DNA from: Isoetes taiwanensis
Taxonomy: Eukaryota; Streptophyta; Lycopodiopsida; Isoetales; Isoetaceae
Direction of reading: 5' to 3'
NCBI GenBank assembly: GCA_021234155.1
Contig: JAJEKV010000073.1
Coordinates: 3,508,001-3,572,000, forward strand
DNA length: 64,000 nt
The notes beneath the pieces were generated by a model. That model worked only from the letters and a program-made list of their open reading frames with translations, was not told the origin of the DNA and searched no databases. This document shows positions 1-12,128 of the stretch, piece by piece (the stretch's first letter is position 1; each line of letters starts with the position of its first letter). The translations under genes and the position numbers were made by a program.

Positions 1-15
1 TTTGGAATCTGTTGT

Positions 16-315
16 TTGACCAAAAATGGGATAATGAACCAAACTGTTGTGAATGAATCTAGTGACAGTATGTCAAAAGGAACCATCAAGTCATACATTT
101 TGGCTCTCTGTAATGCAGGGCAAGGTGAAGAAATTCTTTGCATTCTGGATATTATAGATGTAAGGAATTCTTCCTTCCTCTTTGACATGTATTTTCCTCT
201 CTCATGCACATGCACAATGAAAAAACTCCTGAGAGAGGGAAGGCAAATACATGCTCACGTTGTCAAAACTAGTTACCATTCAAGCATCATTTTAGCAAAT
301 GTGCTTAACATGTGA
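16..315 (+). pseudogene. PPR protein N-terminal fragment
   Basis: A 99-codon open frame ends in a stretch reading LREGRQIHAHVVKT followed by a short helix ending in LNM. That is the usual inter-motif sequence of plant PLS-class pentatricopeptide-repeat proteins, which bind organellar RNA. The part before it (SYILALCNAGQGEEIL) matches the opening repeat of such proteins. A stop follows directly where the next repeat (normally MYxKCG) should begin, and no further PPR helix is seen downstream. I read it as a broken remnant. Similarity is from motif recognition only. Confidence 0.5.
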
Positions 316-1434
316 AAGTATATCAGAGGCATCTCTTGCATTTGATACATGGCGGCAAGGTATGGCAGGTATAGCGGCAAAGGCAACCAAAGGCAGAAGT
401 CTCTTGAAGCGATCTTTCATTTTTTCTTGTCCTTTAGCATGCAAATATAGTCACAACGTGCTATGGAGCTGAGTGAAAAAAAAAGGGTCTGGCAGAGCAT
501 TGCAGATATGGCAGAGCACGGATTTGGCGGGAGAAAATGGCAACAGACAGTTGACAGGCTATGGCAAATCTTCAATCTCTTCCTTCTTTTTGTTATACGT
601 GCTTGTTATAGAGGATTTGAGAACTAGAAAAAACTATAGCAGAAAGAAAACGCAGAGCATACACTAGCACGGTTCTGATAGGATTGGAGGGCCGGCCTTG
701 CTGGCTCTCCCATAAATTATCCAAGAAGTATTTTTGGTTTGTCTCTACAACATCTTCAACATCGTCTTTTCTCTCATTCTTCTTTCTGTAGCAGTTCCTG
801 ATAAACAGGAGGATAGCCAAATGTGTTCAATTTTATAGGTTAAGGCTCCCAACAGGCATTGCCCATCTGAATATCGGCCTGACCAATGCACTTCCTCGTT
901 TTTCTTTAGCAAATATTTAGACATGATCAATTAGGGCATGGAACAGAAAAGAATGGCAGATGACAAAGAAACATAAAAAAGGCAAATCGCGGTGGCAGTA
1001 GAATGCGGTGAAATAAAGGACAGAAAGAAAGCAGCACCAGAATGATCTCGGGGAAGATTATATCTCAGTAGGACCTCCATAATGGTGAGGAATTTTCCCC
1101 ACATTCCCATCATTCGACCTCAAAAGGCTAAAATTGAGACCAAATTTGATGATGCAAGCAAGAACAAGAAATTGAGGAGCCTGAGAGAGAGAGAGAAAAT
1201 GAGAGAAATTGGGCCCATAGTTCTTTATAGTATAAACTGATGTGAAAAATACAATTGTAGGAGCCCTTCATGTCTCTGAACCATGAAGGGCCTCTGATCT
1301 TGAGCCAAGCAAGAGTCTGCCACCCTCTTGCAAGATTCGTGCATTACGACAAGAGGAGTAGCATTTTGCTCCTCAAGATTATTTATATTTTTTAAATAAA
1401 ATCTCCCCCTTGATCTCGCCACATCCTTCTAAAC
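316..1434. other. No gene recognised
   Basis: The stretch is AT-rich with several short purine runs, for example a GA microsatellite near 1183-1198. Short open frames on both strands lack any recognisable domain and look like chance. The minus-strand frame at 1225-1422 could be decayed retroelement sequence but has no diagnostic motif. Confidence 0.4.
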
Positions 1435-2307
1435 GAGGTGCACCCTGGACTACCACAGTCGTCAGATTCGTCGATCCTACGACCCAGATTGTATGATGGG
1501 GCTCTGAACACCTCTCGTTTCGCTTATAGTCATTTATGATTGGAGGCGCCTATGATTTTGAAATATGAAATACGATTTCGCCTAAGGTTTTGAGGGAATA
1601 TCGGACCTCTATACGACTTTGCCTAAGATTTGAGAATATGAAATACATGAGCTCGAACCTCTACCAGAATAATTCAATGTTCTAACTAGGACTACTTTAA
1701 CTAATATATCCAGTGAGCTAATGCAATTATTTTTTATTTTGAATCTATGTTTTTTTTTTATAACAACTTATTCGATTGTTTTAGGGATATATGGTCTATG
1801 GTTTCAGGAATTGTCACTTTTACATCCATATCAAATCCCCCTGGAACCCCCTGTTATTTTGCTACATATTCGAGGTGCACCCTGAACTACCATAGTCGTC
1901 AGATCCGTCTATCATGTGGCCCAGATCGTATGTTGGGGCCTCTGGGCACCTCTCGTTTCACTTATAGTCATTTATGACTAGAGATGTCTATGATTTTGAA
2001 ATATGAAATACGAGTTCGCCTAAGGTTTTAATGGAATATCGAACCTTTATACGGCTTTGTCTAAGATTTTAGAATATGAAATACGTGGGCTCGAACCTCT
2101 ACCAAAATAACTCAATATCCTAATAACATTACTTTAACCAATATATTCACTGAGCCAATGTGATTAGTTTATATTTTGAATATATTTTTTTTTTATGACA
2201 ACCCACTCAATTTTTTTAGGTTTAAATATTCTATGGTTTCAAGAATTGTTATTTTTACATCCATATCAAATCCCCCTGGAATCCCCTATTATTGTGCTAC
2301 ATATTCT
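1435..2307. repeat. Tandem duplication, two units of about 437 bp
   Basis: Unit 1 (1435-1871) and unit 2 (1872-2307) both start with gaggtgcaccctg and end near ctacatattc. Shared internal blocks include gtcgtcagat, cacctctcgtttc, tatagtcatttatga, gattttgaaatatgaaatacga and catccatatcaaatcccc, in the same order. The units differ by scattered substitutions and small indels, so the duplication is not recent. No coding potential is seen. The terminal phrase ccccctgttat..gctacatattc recurs at about 19,750, so the unit probably derives from a dispersed element. Confidence 0.85.
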
Positions 2308-2636
2308 CGCTTTTTACATAAAAAAATTTGTCTCCTTCTTCCTTAATCTCAACAATAAACACAATAGATCAATGCCCTTAATTTTCCAACAAGAAACACA
2401 AAATTGTTTGGGCCATTGATCTTCTTCACCCCCCTTAGACCTTTAGAGTGCAATTCTTCTATGTTGACTGGGATTTGCCAAAATTCCGATCAAGACAATA
2501 TATATCAGATACATCCCTTGCATGGAATACAGATAAAATTATTGAACTTATCCAGGTCACACAGAAGCTATCTACTATCGAGCTTGCAAAAAAAGGAATT
2601 AAAAAGCTTGAAATTGATCTGGGGCATGTCTAGAAA

Positions 2637-3121
2637 CTAGATTGGAAGTATCATTTTCTTCCTGACATCTCTGTACATTGGAGAAGTTTTGGTGTGGGTT
2701 AACCAAAAATCATTTACCAAGTGTTTAGTTGATTCTGGAAGCATGTCTGACCTAGGTTGCCTTCCTGCCAGTGTCCACATGTTAGCACCTGATAATGACA
2801 TGCGCTTTCTTTTAATTGCAGCTTTTGTAAGGTCTCTTGCTTGCACTTGAAGAATTCTGGAGGCTACTCCTTTTTGCTTGAGTTTCCTAGGGAATACATA
2901 ATTGCTAATTTATCATTGCTATTTGCTTGTTTCACTTCCTGCAGACCTTCCGGGATATTTTGTAGCATGATGTCCACAATTGGCTTATGCTGGGTTTCTA
3001 ATGGCAGATTCAAAAAGGAAGTGCATCCTTTCATCTTAAACAGTTTTAATTGTGAAATCCCTCCTTTGAATAGGACATAAATCTTGAATCTGATCATATA
3101 TAAATCCAACAATTTCATCAA
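2637..3121 (-). pseudogene. Coding relic, probably transposon-derived
   Basis: Two adjacent minus-strand frames (2864-3121, then 2637-2846) read like one interrupted protein. The upstream part has PIVDIMLQNIPEGLQEVKQA. The downstream part has a basic segment followed by VNDFWLTHTKTSPMYRDVRKK. I associate the FW-x4-T-x2-SP-x2-RDV pattern with uncharacterised proteins of repetitive elements, but I cannot name the family with confidence. A stop/frameshift separates the two parts, so no intact product is predicted. Confidence 0.35.
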
Positions 3122-3578
3122 TCTTACGCTTTATTTTCTTTGTAACATTCCCGATATTGCAATCTTCTTGCCATTCTCGTTCCTTCGTTGTTCGTCATGG
3201 TTCTTACGTGGTTTAAGGTCAGCTGGGGGACTTCCGGCAAGACGGAGGGAAATCTTGGAGCTGGGCGAAGTTTTAGCCAGAAAGTGGGAAATCCTCCTAA
3301 TGTACATGTATTTCTTGGAGTGGTTAGAGCTGGTGGGAATGAAATCTGGTTCATGATTATGTTTTAGTTGACGTGGCAAGTAGTTCTGAAAAAAAAAGAT
3401 TCATTAATAACGTTATTATGCACATAGGGATTAAATGGTTATGTATTTAAAATGTGATATATCTCTTACTCTACATTTCGCCAAATGTAGGACACCCTAG
3501 CATTCTTTTATCCATCTAGCATTCTGCAATGACATTGATCCTCGATATTTATTGATCATAATTCTTTTGCAGAGAATT

Positions 3579-3710
3579 ATGGCGCTATTAGGCGATGAAG
3601 GAGGGGGCGATATTGATGCTCCTAACGTAGATTCTGCTAATGATAGCATTCCTCTTGGCATAGAGGGTGATGAGATACGCATGCGCCGGGATTATTTTGA
3701 TGGAGGATGA
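3579..3710 (+). CDS. Possible 3' exon with a 43-residue acidic peptide
   Basis: An ATG directly follows a good acceptor-like sequence (tcttttgcag at 3564-3573) and opens a 43-codon frame rich in Asp, Glu and Gly that ends at a TGA. It could be the last exon of a lost gene, an upstream non-coding exon of the CLC gene 1.3 kb downstream, or chance. I do not recognise the peptide. Confidence 0.15.
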   Translation: MALLGDEGGGDIDAPNVDSANDSIPLGIEGDEIRMRRDYFDGG

Positions 3711-4987
3711 TGATAGGAGCAGTAGTTATGCTACATAAAGATATTGAAATAGTTTGAACCGTATTTGTTTGTATACGTTTTTTGTACCATGTAATCAAAT
3801 TTTCAGTGTATTCTTTTACTCCTTGGAGGTACTCATCCCCTCCCCCCTTTTTTTTACTTAAATTTTTTTGCAATTGACACCCGTGACAACGAATTGTGGT
3901 AAAATTAAGAATCACAAAAAGGGAATCACTTGTGACGCATGACAACTGCAAATACACGAAGTATAAAAATTAATTTGTGATGCGCGACAATTACAATTAA
4001 ATTTTATTACACGTCGTAAATATTGTATTAGTAACATGTTGCAGAATAATATTTTGTAACGTGTTTCGAAGTGCTTTATTGTTGGTAACGTGTCACAAAT
4101 GACCCTTCGTGATGCAAATAAAAAAATACTTATTAATGTATTTTTCGTAACAAAAAAGGTGACAAACTATGTTATATTCTATATAACCTCAATAAGGTGC
4201 ATGTGGAATGGTGGTGTCTAGTCAGTTGACTAATGTCTTGATAAAGAAAGATACTCAGATTATTGGACAAAGAAGTGGAGGAGAAATCCCAGTGATCCTG
4301 ATCTTTGCCTAGACATTGAAAGTGTATTGTACTCATGGACTCCATAAACTATTCCAGGTAGAAATGTGAGAGTTACAATACCCCCGAATGTAAGGAAAAC
4401 GACTATGATATCCTTAGACGTGCCAAAGGACAAGTGAATTGCTATGTAAAATTTCTTTATTCTTTAATGTAATATCATGTTATGTTATCGTCTTATCCAT
4501 AAATAGTATGATATGTATTTTTGTAATCTTAAGATAAGATATGTGATTTCGAACATGTTACTAAAAACTTGTAATACAAAGTTCGTCCTAAAATTAAGAC
4601 ATAATCCCAATTTAAATGAATGATAGTTGTTAGGTGCAAGGGACATATTTTGGAGCACGTTGCTTGTATTTGAGTCAATATACCAAAGGGCAAAGGGCAG
4701 CTACTTTATACAAGGCATTATCTTTTGTTATCCGAAGGGGCAATAATGACCAAGTTTTAGCTATAATGCATATTCCTTTAAGGTATTGGGGTGCACATAA
4801 AGCTAGCTAGTGGCCACATTATGAAAGCACGTTTTAGTCCTATTCATTTTGTACAAAGACGATCTAGTATTGGGGCACACAAGAGGTAACTTTTTTCTGC
4901 TTGTGAAGTGTCTAGGCCTAAAATGTATTTAGTTCTTTAGTATTTTAGTATATGCTACTGCTTTCTGATATATTTGTTTAGCCCAAA
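3711..4987. other. Upstream region of the CLC gene
   Basis: AT-rich sequence with no recognisable coding domain. It includes inverted and direct short repeats around gtaacacgt/cgtaac motifs at about 3870-4160 (for example gtgacaac, gcgacaatt, gtaacatgttg, gtaacgtgtcac). These may be the end of an unclassified element. The CLC promoter or a 5'UTR intron must lie here. tttgtttag just before 4982 could be an acceptor, but no core promoter can be assigned. Confidence 0.35.
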
Positions 4988-7900
4988 ATGCCTTACGAAG
5001 TTGGAGAGACAAGCAATGGTACTCTTCATCAAAACCTTCTGCCTAAGCAGGTGCCCAATCAGGTGGACATGGAGAGCTTAGATTACGAGTAAGGTTTCCA
5101 GCCCTCAATCCTGAAATATTTCAACTTTAGTCTAAATGAGCTCGAATTGACTGTTGCAGTATAATCATGAATGATACTTTGAAAGAGGACTGGAGAGCTC
5201 GATCCAGAAAGGAGATGCTAGAATATGCGATTACGAAATGGTTATTCTGCTGTCTGGTGGGGATTATTGCAGGTCTTGTAGCATTATTTCTGAATATTAC
5301 AATAGAGAACCTGGCGGGAAGGAAGCTATTGCTGGTTACAGGGTTTGTGCGATCAGGAAGGCAAGTTATACGATTCCGAGTATCCAAATTTGTAACTGAA
5401 TTACATGCTCAAAATCTAGTGTATACCGGTGCAGATACTGGGCTGCGTTTGGAATTTTTACAGGGATCAATATGGGGCTTGTTCTGTTCTCATCGGCGAT
5501 ATGCGCATATATAGAACCAGGGGCTGCAGGATCAGGAATACCTGAAATCAAAGCGTATTTAAACGGGATAGATGCCCATGCACTGGGGTTCAGAATAAGT
5601 GTGATAAAGGTAAAAAGCGAAGGAACAATTGAAAGAAAAAAATAAATAGCTAATAAGATATGTATGCAGATGATCGGAAGCATAGCGGCGACCTCGGCTG
5701 GGTTATATTTGGAAAGGGAAGGGCCGCTGATCCACATAGGGGCATGCATAGGGTACGTGCTTGCCAAGGGGGGGTCTCGGCGGTTCAGATTGACATGCAG
5801 ATGGTTCCGGTTTTTGAAGAACGATCGAGATCGGCGTGATCTGGTGACGTGTGGAGTAGCTGCAGGTGTTGCAGCGGCGTTCAGAGCTCCCATCGGAGGC
5901 GTTCTATTTGCTCTTGAAGAGGCTGCAACCTGGTCAGTTTAAATCCAACCCCTCGTATAAACTTAACGTGCTTTTAAGTTATTTCCTACCTCACAAACTT
6001 ACGTGCCTCGTTAGACCCCACTTCATGGCATGCACGCCTTTGCATAATGTCTCATTCTGATGCCCCTCGTAACACATCTAGGTAAAACGTCTAGGTAAAA
6101 CGAAAACAAAGATCACCATAACATAAGCCGCCATTTAGGGGAAATTCCGTTCTTGGATTTTTCCATGCTGGGGACCAATATCCACCATTTCCCTGGGTTT
6201 AATCCTTTCTTCGCTTGACCATTCCGGGCCGTATGGTCCTTCCATGTTCACCTACTTCCAGAACAAAAAATGGCAAAACCCCATGTTCTGTTTCGTCAGA
6301 TCCGTCCCCATTTGTTCAGGAAATTTTTGACCATATGATACATGATAAATGATATTTTGCACTTACCTTTAGTAAGGTCTAAATATAGCGCTTCAAGGAA
6401 GAAGACAAGCTTTCGCCGGATTCTGCAAAGAAAGGGTTTCAAAGCTGCAAAGATAAATCAAAAATCATAAAGAACAGGGGATCAATCACCGAAAACCCCT
6501 TCACATAAATAGATTGAGGCACCTAGAGGCTAGAATACTCCACACTCCACAAATTGAATGTGATTTTGGATGAGAAGCCTATTGTCTCCTAATTTTGGAT
6601 CTTAAAATTAAAACTATCTCCTGCCCTTGTTAATTATACGGAACGGAAGGCTCGTATTTTAGGTAGCCATGTGCGTGCAAGGGGTCTCAAAATTTCCTTG
6701 AACCCTTATTTCAATGATATCGTTACTAGAGACACAATTAAAAAAACCACAGGTATAAGTATATGTTGTGCGTGCAAGGGGCCTCAAAATTTCCTTGAAC
6801 CCCTATTTCAATGATATATCGTACTAGAGACACAATAAAAAAACCCTAGGTATAAGTATATGTATTGTTGAAGCAAAAAACTACCCATTTTCACCTTGTA
6901 AACATTTGTAACAGATGAGAGTATATGATAAGATACATGCAAAGTCGCTATCTAAAAAAAAGTGTGCAAAGCATTTATGAGCAAAATGGGCATGATAGTA
7001 TAAGAAGAACCTAAAGGCACTGAAGTAATCTCTCTCTCTCTTTCTAGGTGGAGAAGTACCCTATTGTGGAGAACATTCTTTACCACAGCTACTGTCGCCA
7101 TGATGCTAAGATTTGGGCGTAACATGTGCAAGCATGGCAAGTGTGGGTTGTTTGGAGATGGGGGCTTGATTATGTTTGACATAAGCAATAGTTATGCATT
7201 CTTTAGAGTTGTGGACCTGCCAACGCTTATCATATTCGGCACAATTGGTGGCTTTTTAGGCAGTTTGTTTAACAAGCTTAATTCTCAAGTCGGCATCTTC
7301 TATACACAATATTTGTATAGGTATGTGTTTTCAATGGTACATTTGTTGCCCATTTTATGACTTCAATAGTTCCTGATCTTGTAGTTTTCAAGTTACAGGA
7401 AAGGAAGATATATGAAAATAGCACAAGCATGTCTGATTGCCTTACTTACTTCCATTTGTTGCTTTGGACTCCCATTCTTAGCACCTTGTAGATCTTGCCC
7501 TGATTTGAAGGATAGCCCATATATGTGCCCTAGCTATGGCAAATTAGGGAACTTCAAGATCTTCAATTGCCCTGCTGGTCAATACAACGACCTTGCTGGC
7601 CTCTTTTTTGCTACTAAAGATGATGCCGTACAAAACATCTTCAGTACCAACACTTCTAAAGAGTACCATTATTCATCACTACTCATATTCTTTATTGCAT
7701 CTTATGCCTTGACAATCGTAACCTATGGTACCACAGTTCCCTCGGGCCTTTTCATACCAATCATATTAATAGGAGCTACATTTGGGCGCACTATTGGAAT
7801 GACTTTGACCTCTACATACTATAAAATTATGCATGAAATGGGAATGGATGAGGGGGTGTATGCAGTCTTGGGTGCTGCTGCATTGCTGGGAGGATCCATG

Positions 7901-8705
7901 CGCATGACAGTTGCTCTCTGTATAATCATTTTGGAGGTAACCAACAACTTGGCCATGCTTCCTCACATCATGCTTGTCTTGTTAATTTCAAAAGGAGTAG
8001 GGGACATGTGGACCATGGCCATTTATGCGCTTTATGTACATATTAAAAAGTTTCCAATGTTAAATGCATATCCAAAGCCATTTATGCACATATATACAGC
8101 AAGTGATGTTATTCGCACACGACACCAACCCCTTGTGCGATTCAAAAATGTTGAGAATGTGGAATATATTTACAACAAGCTGGTTAAGACTAAACACAAT
8201 GCATTTCCAGTTATAAGCTGCTCAAACAATCCTATATTTTTAGGGCTTGTCTTAAGACAACATCTATTGATTCTACTTTTTAATAAGGCTTTCCAAGAAG
8301 TTGAAGAAGCTCCAGATCTTCATATTGATTTTGGAAAGCCTTCATCGGGAAGGGGTTTAAAAATTGAAGATATCTACTTGACTGAAGAAGAAAAAAAGAT
8401 GAGGATTGATCTAAGCCCCATCATGAACACTTCACCATACACCGTGCTTGAAAACATCTCATTAGCAAAGGCTTATACCTTGTTTCATCAACTCGGACTG
8501 CGGCATTTATGTGTATTGCCCTTAAGAACACAAGTAAGAAGTTTTGTTTGTCTGCTAACTAGTTTGGTAGTTTGGCATATTATAAGCTCTTCTTACATGC
8601 TTTAATTTTGTGCAGGATGAACCAGTTATAGGACTTCTAACACGTCGTGATTTTGTAGATGAATGTTTAAAACAAGGGTGTAACTCCGTGCAAATTTTGC
8701 AATAA
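4988..8705 (+). CDS. CLC-type voltage-gated chloride channel / anion-proton exchanger
   Basis: Seven exons join in phase: 4988-5088, 5160-5360, 5435-5609, 5670-5932, 7048-7320, 7399-8533, 8616-8705, encoding 745 residues, close to the usual 770-790. CLC proteins move chloride or nitrate, often against protons, across vacuolar or Golgi membranes. Visible motifs are ESLDY before the first membrane helix, filter GSGIP (133-137), EREGP (174-178) with gating Glu176, ALEEAATWW with proton Glu243, GLFIP (454-458), and two C-terminal CBS domains (about 568-640 and 680-740) with IMNTSPYTVLE. The CBS linker and DRDRRDLVTCG block resemble the plant CLC-a/b/c/g clade. Ser in the filter is the chloride-type residue; nitrate transporters such as AtCLCa have Pro. 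The start ATG was chosen by homology of the N-terminus. Intron 2 has a GC donor. The Gly that normally starts G(K/R)EGP is Glu here. Confidence 0.93.
5361..5434 (+). other. GC-AG intron (CLC intron 2)
   Basis: The donor reads AG|gcaagt at 5359-5366 and the acceptor gtgcag ends at 5434. Only this junction restores the CLC reading frame: it joins SGR to YWAAFG with phase 2. No GT donor nearby gives the conserved helix. AG|GCAAGT is the classic strong consensus of plant GC-AG introns. Confidence 0.8.
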
Positions 8706-9662
8706 AGTTAACCAATTTAAGTCAATTAGAGTTCTAGTCTATCTTTAATGTGAGTCTATCTTTAAGGTCCCTAGGCTCAGTAAGCACAAGAGGTTTCATT
8801 ATAGGAGGGTGTTATATTAGACCTCATGTTTGATTTTTTTATTTTTATTTTTGGGGGGAATTCTCATTTGGGATGGTTAAAGTTGCCTTTTCAAAACCAA
8901 TAATGGGGTGTTTTTTACTACCATCTTACATGAGATGCATGCCTCCTTAACTATTTGGAAAATACCACCAAACTTAGCAGAGTGACACTTGGGTGGATAC
9001 ACCCTAAATTAAGAAGGTCTTATAACTTCTTAAGTTCTGCCAACTCAGGGGTACTCATTCTATATCATGGTTATTGGGAACGACGTTCCAAACACTGTTC
9101 CGGTTCCGAACACATTCTGGGGCATGCCACATTCTGGGAAACTTTTGTTCCCGTTCCGAATGTACATGTTACTCGGAACGGCATTCCATGAATGTTCCGA
9201 TAAGTTGGGAACGTTGTTCCCAACTATAAAATATTTTTTACCATTTTCTTCACTTCCTTTTTATTTTCCACTTTTACTTTTGAAATTTTTTATTTTGGCT
9301 TGGGTCCTCTCTGATATTTCGCAACAGGACAGAGCCCTTCTTCTCTTTTTATTTTTGGAGGAACAAACTTGGCATACAGAAAACAAATGATCTTACTTTT
9401 GTTGGTGCAAACATGCAATTTATAGAATTCTGTTCTAAGATGGATATAAATGAGCAATTTACTGGTGTGCACAAAAAGGAAACAATAGCTACAGCATGTG
9501 AGGACGATGATGATAATAACAGCGATAATGAACATTGTGAGAATGAATAAATTGATGCTAAAGAAGGTAATGGTGATAATGCGAATGTGCTTATTGCTAT
9601 TGCTGTAACTGATTAGTTAGTACTACTACTTAAGAACATTGTCATAAAATTACTATTTTGTG
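8706..9662. other. Intergenic; possible hAT end with GGAACG subterminal motifs
   Basis: At 9068-9225 there is a dense cluster of ggaacg/cgttcc words in both orientations (for example gggaacgacgttcc, gttccggttccgaac, gggaacgttgttccc). Such clustered short motifs are typical of subterminal regions bound by hAT transposases. Downstream, a plus-strand frame at about 9400-9551 ends in an acidic tail (CEDDDDNNSDNEHCENE), a common C-terminal ending in hAT proteins, though this match is weak. No intact gene is seen. Confidence 0.35.
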
Positions 9663-9762
9663 AATGAACATTTGAGATTTAAAAAAATAGAGAAGAGAAA
9701 AACACAAACTAATCTCATAGAAAGACATACATAAATTAAACATAATTCGAATCAATGTACCT

Positions 9763-10391
9763 GGCATGAGATTTGTATAGGATGAGTACTCGTCGTTGAT
9801 AGGCATATTAGGAGCTCCAATCAATCTTTGAAATTCACAAAGCCTCTCATACTCCTTCAAAGATTGCATTTGTGATGCAACTTTGTATGCATATTTTATC
9901 ACAGAAACGATACGAGCCTTTTCTTGTTCACACATAAGCACAATAGCTTTTGGAATAGTGGAAGTTGGTGGCTTCTTCTTAGCTTCCATGCATAAGGTAG
10001 CAAGCTTGTGAACCTCTGACTTATCATGAGTAGTTAAAGCTCCTCTTTGTATAGAAGAACTTCCCCCTTTTGCAAAGGGTGTATCCATCTTGAATTCCAC
10101 ATACCATTTACATTTAATCCTTTGATTAGAAGAATTCCAACACAATAATTCCATGGATATGGAATAACCCAACTTGATAGTTCCATCACACTCTTGAAAT
10201 TCATCAAATTCCTCATCTGACATATCATCTTCCTCGTCTATGTCTGGTTCTGCATTAAGATCTAAGACATCATTAGATGCTTCAATGTCAACATCGCTAG
10301 AGGTAGTGCTTCTTGCTTCTCTTCTTGCTTCAGACTTATGAAAAGCTTTGAATATATCTTGCTGTCGAGGATCTTTTTTGGGTTTTACCAT
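9763..10391 (-). pseudogene. hAT transposase exon 1, copy 1 (leftmost)
   Basis: Starts with the family's MVKPKKDPRQQDIF and ends at the exon 1 donor (CCAG|gtacat near 9763). It has extra residues (DVLDLNAEP) before the acidic block and lacks the segment KKFKRVWKPSW seen in other copies. The zinc-finger region is KCKWYVEF...THDKSEVHK, so the second Cys of the CxxC pair is Tyr. No exon 2 follows on the left: homology ends near 9663, which is the left edge of the array. Confidence 0.7.
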
Positions 10392-10850
10392 CTACACCAA
10401 AAAGAATTGGTAAAAAAAAAAAAGAAGATAGTATATGAAATAAAACTAATACAGTACCTTTCACTATCTCTGGAAACAAGCTTAGAGCATAATCAGAAGG
10501 AAAAGATGATCATGAGCATAATCCTAAAGAAAAAATCTCTGTTTATAGATTCTGGCAAAATCAATATGTTTAGAGTTTGCAAAAGACCATATCAGCTGCA
10601 AATTGTTTAGAGTTTGCAAAAGACCATATTAGGAAGAAAAAGAATCATTGGCAGTAATACATTTACATATCAGTCTGATCCAAGTTCAGAATCCGAGTTC
10701 ACAGGCTGATCCGAGTTTGGGCAATCTTCTAATTCGATCCGAGTTTGGCCGATCTCTGATCTAGATTTCAGAGGCCTGAAGATTTTAGAACTCTAGCCGA
10801 AGAGCAGAAGTCGAGCCGCCGAGAGGATCGTCCAGCAGTGGATGTTGATC
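10392..10850 (-). repeat. hAT 5' flank, copy 1
   Basis: Non-coding 5' region shared by all copies. It carries the repeated words gatccgagtttgg and the end block gaacatccactgctggacg on the minus strand. At about 10,850 it joins directly to the truncated exon 2 of the neighbouring copy, at the same junction found near 12,645, 21,342 and 27,167. Confidence 0.65.
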
Positions 10851-10852
10851 CT

Positions 10853-11335
10853 CTACCCACCCATGAACTCACTTTCCTTGCCAATTTCTCAAGATCTTTA
10901 AATATGGGAAAGTAATTGAAAGCATCACTAGCTGCAAGTGTTTTTCAATAACCAATACAATGCACACCTACCAAATGTGGTACATCCCTTCGGAGTTGTG
11001 TTACAAGACCATTTTGTGACCCAACCATTGCCGAACAACCATCGGTCGCAATGCCAACTAGTCTTGACATAGGCAGCCCCAATTCATTCAAATAAGAAAC
11101 AAGATTTTGATAAAGGGTATTAGATGTACCATCTTTGATTCCAAGTAATTTCAAGAAATGTGTGCATGGTATGCTCTTGCCTTTCTCTATTAAAATACTA
11201 TCTATCTATCTATTAAATAACACACATAAATAATGAGATGTTGCTCCAAACATCTATCGGTACCATTATGGAGTGGAATGGACTCTCCACAACCTCTATT
11301 AATATCTCTAAGTATGCTCGATGAGCAGCAGCCAT
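10853..11335 (-). pseudogene. hAT transposase exon 2, 5' half, copy 2
   Basis: Encodes the first part of the catalytic core, including LLGIKDGTSNTLYQ and GIATDGCSAMVGSQNGL, where ATDG holds the second presumed catalytic Asp of the hAT DDE triad. The segment is frameshifted relative to other copies by a short ctatctatctat expansion at about 11,190-11,215 and has a stop in place of the His in HCIGH(R). It is truncated after KVSSWVG. Confidence 0.65.
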
Positions 11336-11476
11336 AAAATCTTAACTTAAATGAGATTAACAAAATGAAATGAATGAACATTTGAGCTTTAAAAAAATAG
11401 AGAAGAGAAAAACACAAACGAGAAAAACACAAACTAATCTCATAGAAGGACATACATAAATTAAACATAATTCGAA

Positions 11477-12128
11477 TCAATGTACCTGGCATGAGATTTG
11501 TATAGGATGAGTACTCGTCATTGATAGGCATATTAGGAGTCCCGATCAATCTTTGAAATTCACAAAGCCTTTCATACTACTTCAAAGATTGCATTTGTGA
11601 TGCAACTTTGTATGCACATTTTATCACAGAAATGATACGAGCCTTTTCTTGTTCACACATAAGCACAATGGCTTTTGGAATAGTGGAAGTTGGTGGCTTC
11701 TTCTTAGCTTCCATGTGTAAGATAGCAAGCTTGTGAACCTCTGACTTATCATGAGTAGCTAAAGCTCCTCTTTGTATAGAAGAACTTCTCCCTTTTGCAA
11801 AGGGTGTGTCCATCTTGAATTCCACACACCATTTACATTTAATTCTTTGATTAGGAGGAATTCCAACACAATAATTCCATGGATATGGAATAACCCAACT
11901 TGGTTTCCAAACTCTTTTAAACTTTTTTGTAACGATAGTTCCATCACACTCTTGAAATTCATCAAATTCCTCATCTGACATATCATCTTCCTCGTCTATG
12001 TCTGGGTCTGCAGATGCTTCAATGTCAACATCGCTAGAGGTAGTGCTTCTTGTCTCTCTTCTTGCTTGAGACTTATGAAAAGCTTTGAATATATCTTGTT
12101 GTCGAGGATCTTTTTTGGGTTTTACCAT
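11477..12128 (-). pseudogene. hAT transposase exon 1, copy 2
   Basis: Near-complete exon 1 with MVKPKKDPRQQDIF, the acidic DPDIDEEDDMSDEEFDEF block, FKRVWKPSW, and the zinc-finger ligands KCKWCVEF...THDKSEVHK. A stop interrupts it after QMQSLK (11,577). From about 11,675 rightwards the sequence is almost identical to 20,363 onwards, which marks the left edge of the 8.7-kb duplication. Confidence 0.7.

Noticed and set aside
5366-5893. 175-codon minus-strand frame opposite CLC exons 3 and 4
   Set aside because: Antisense shadow of conserved CLC coding sequence.
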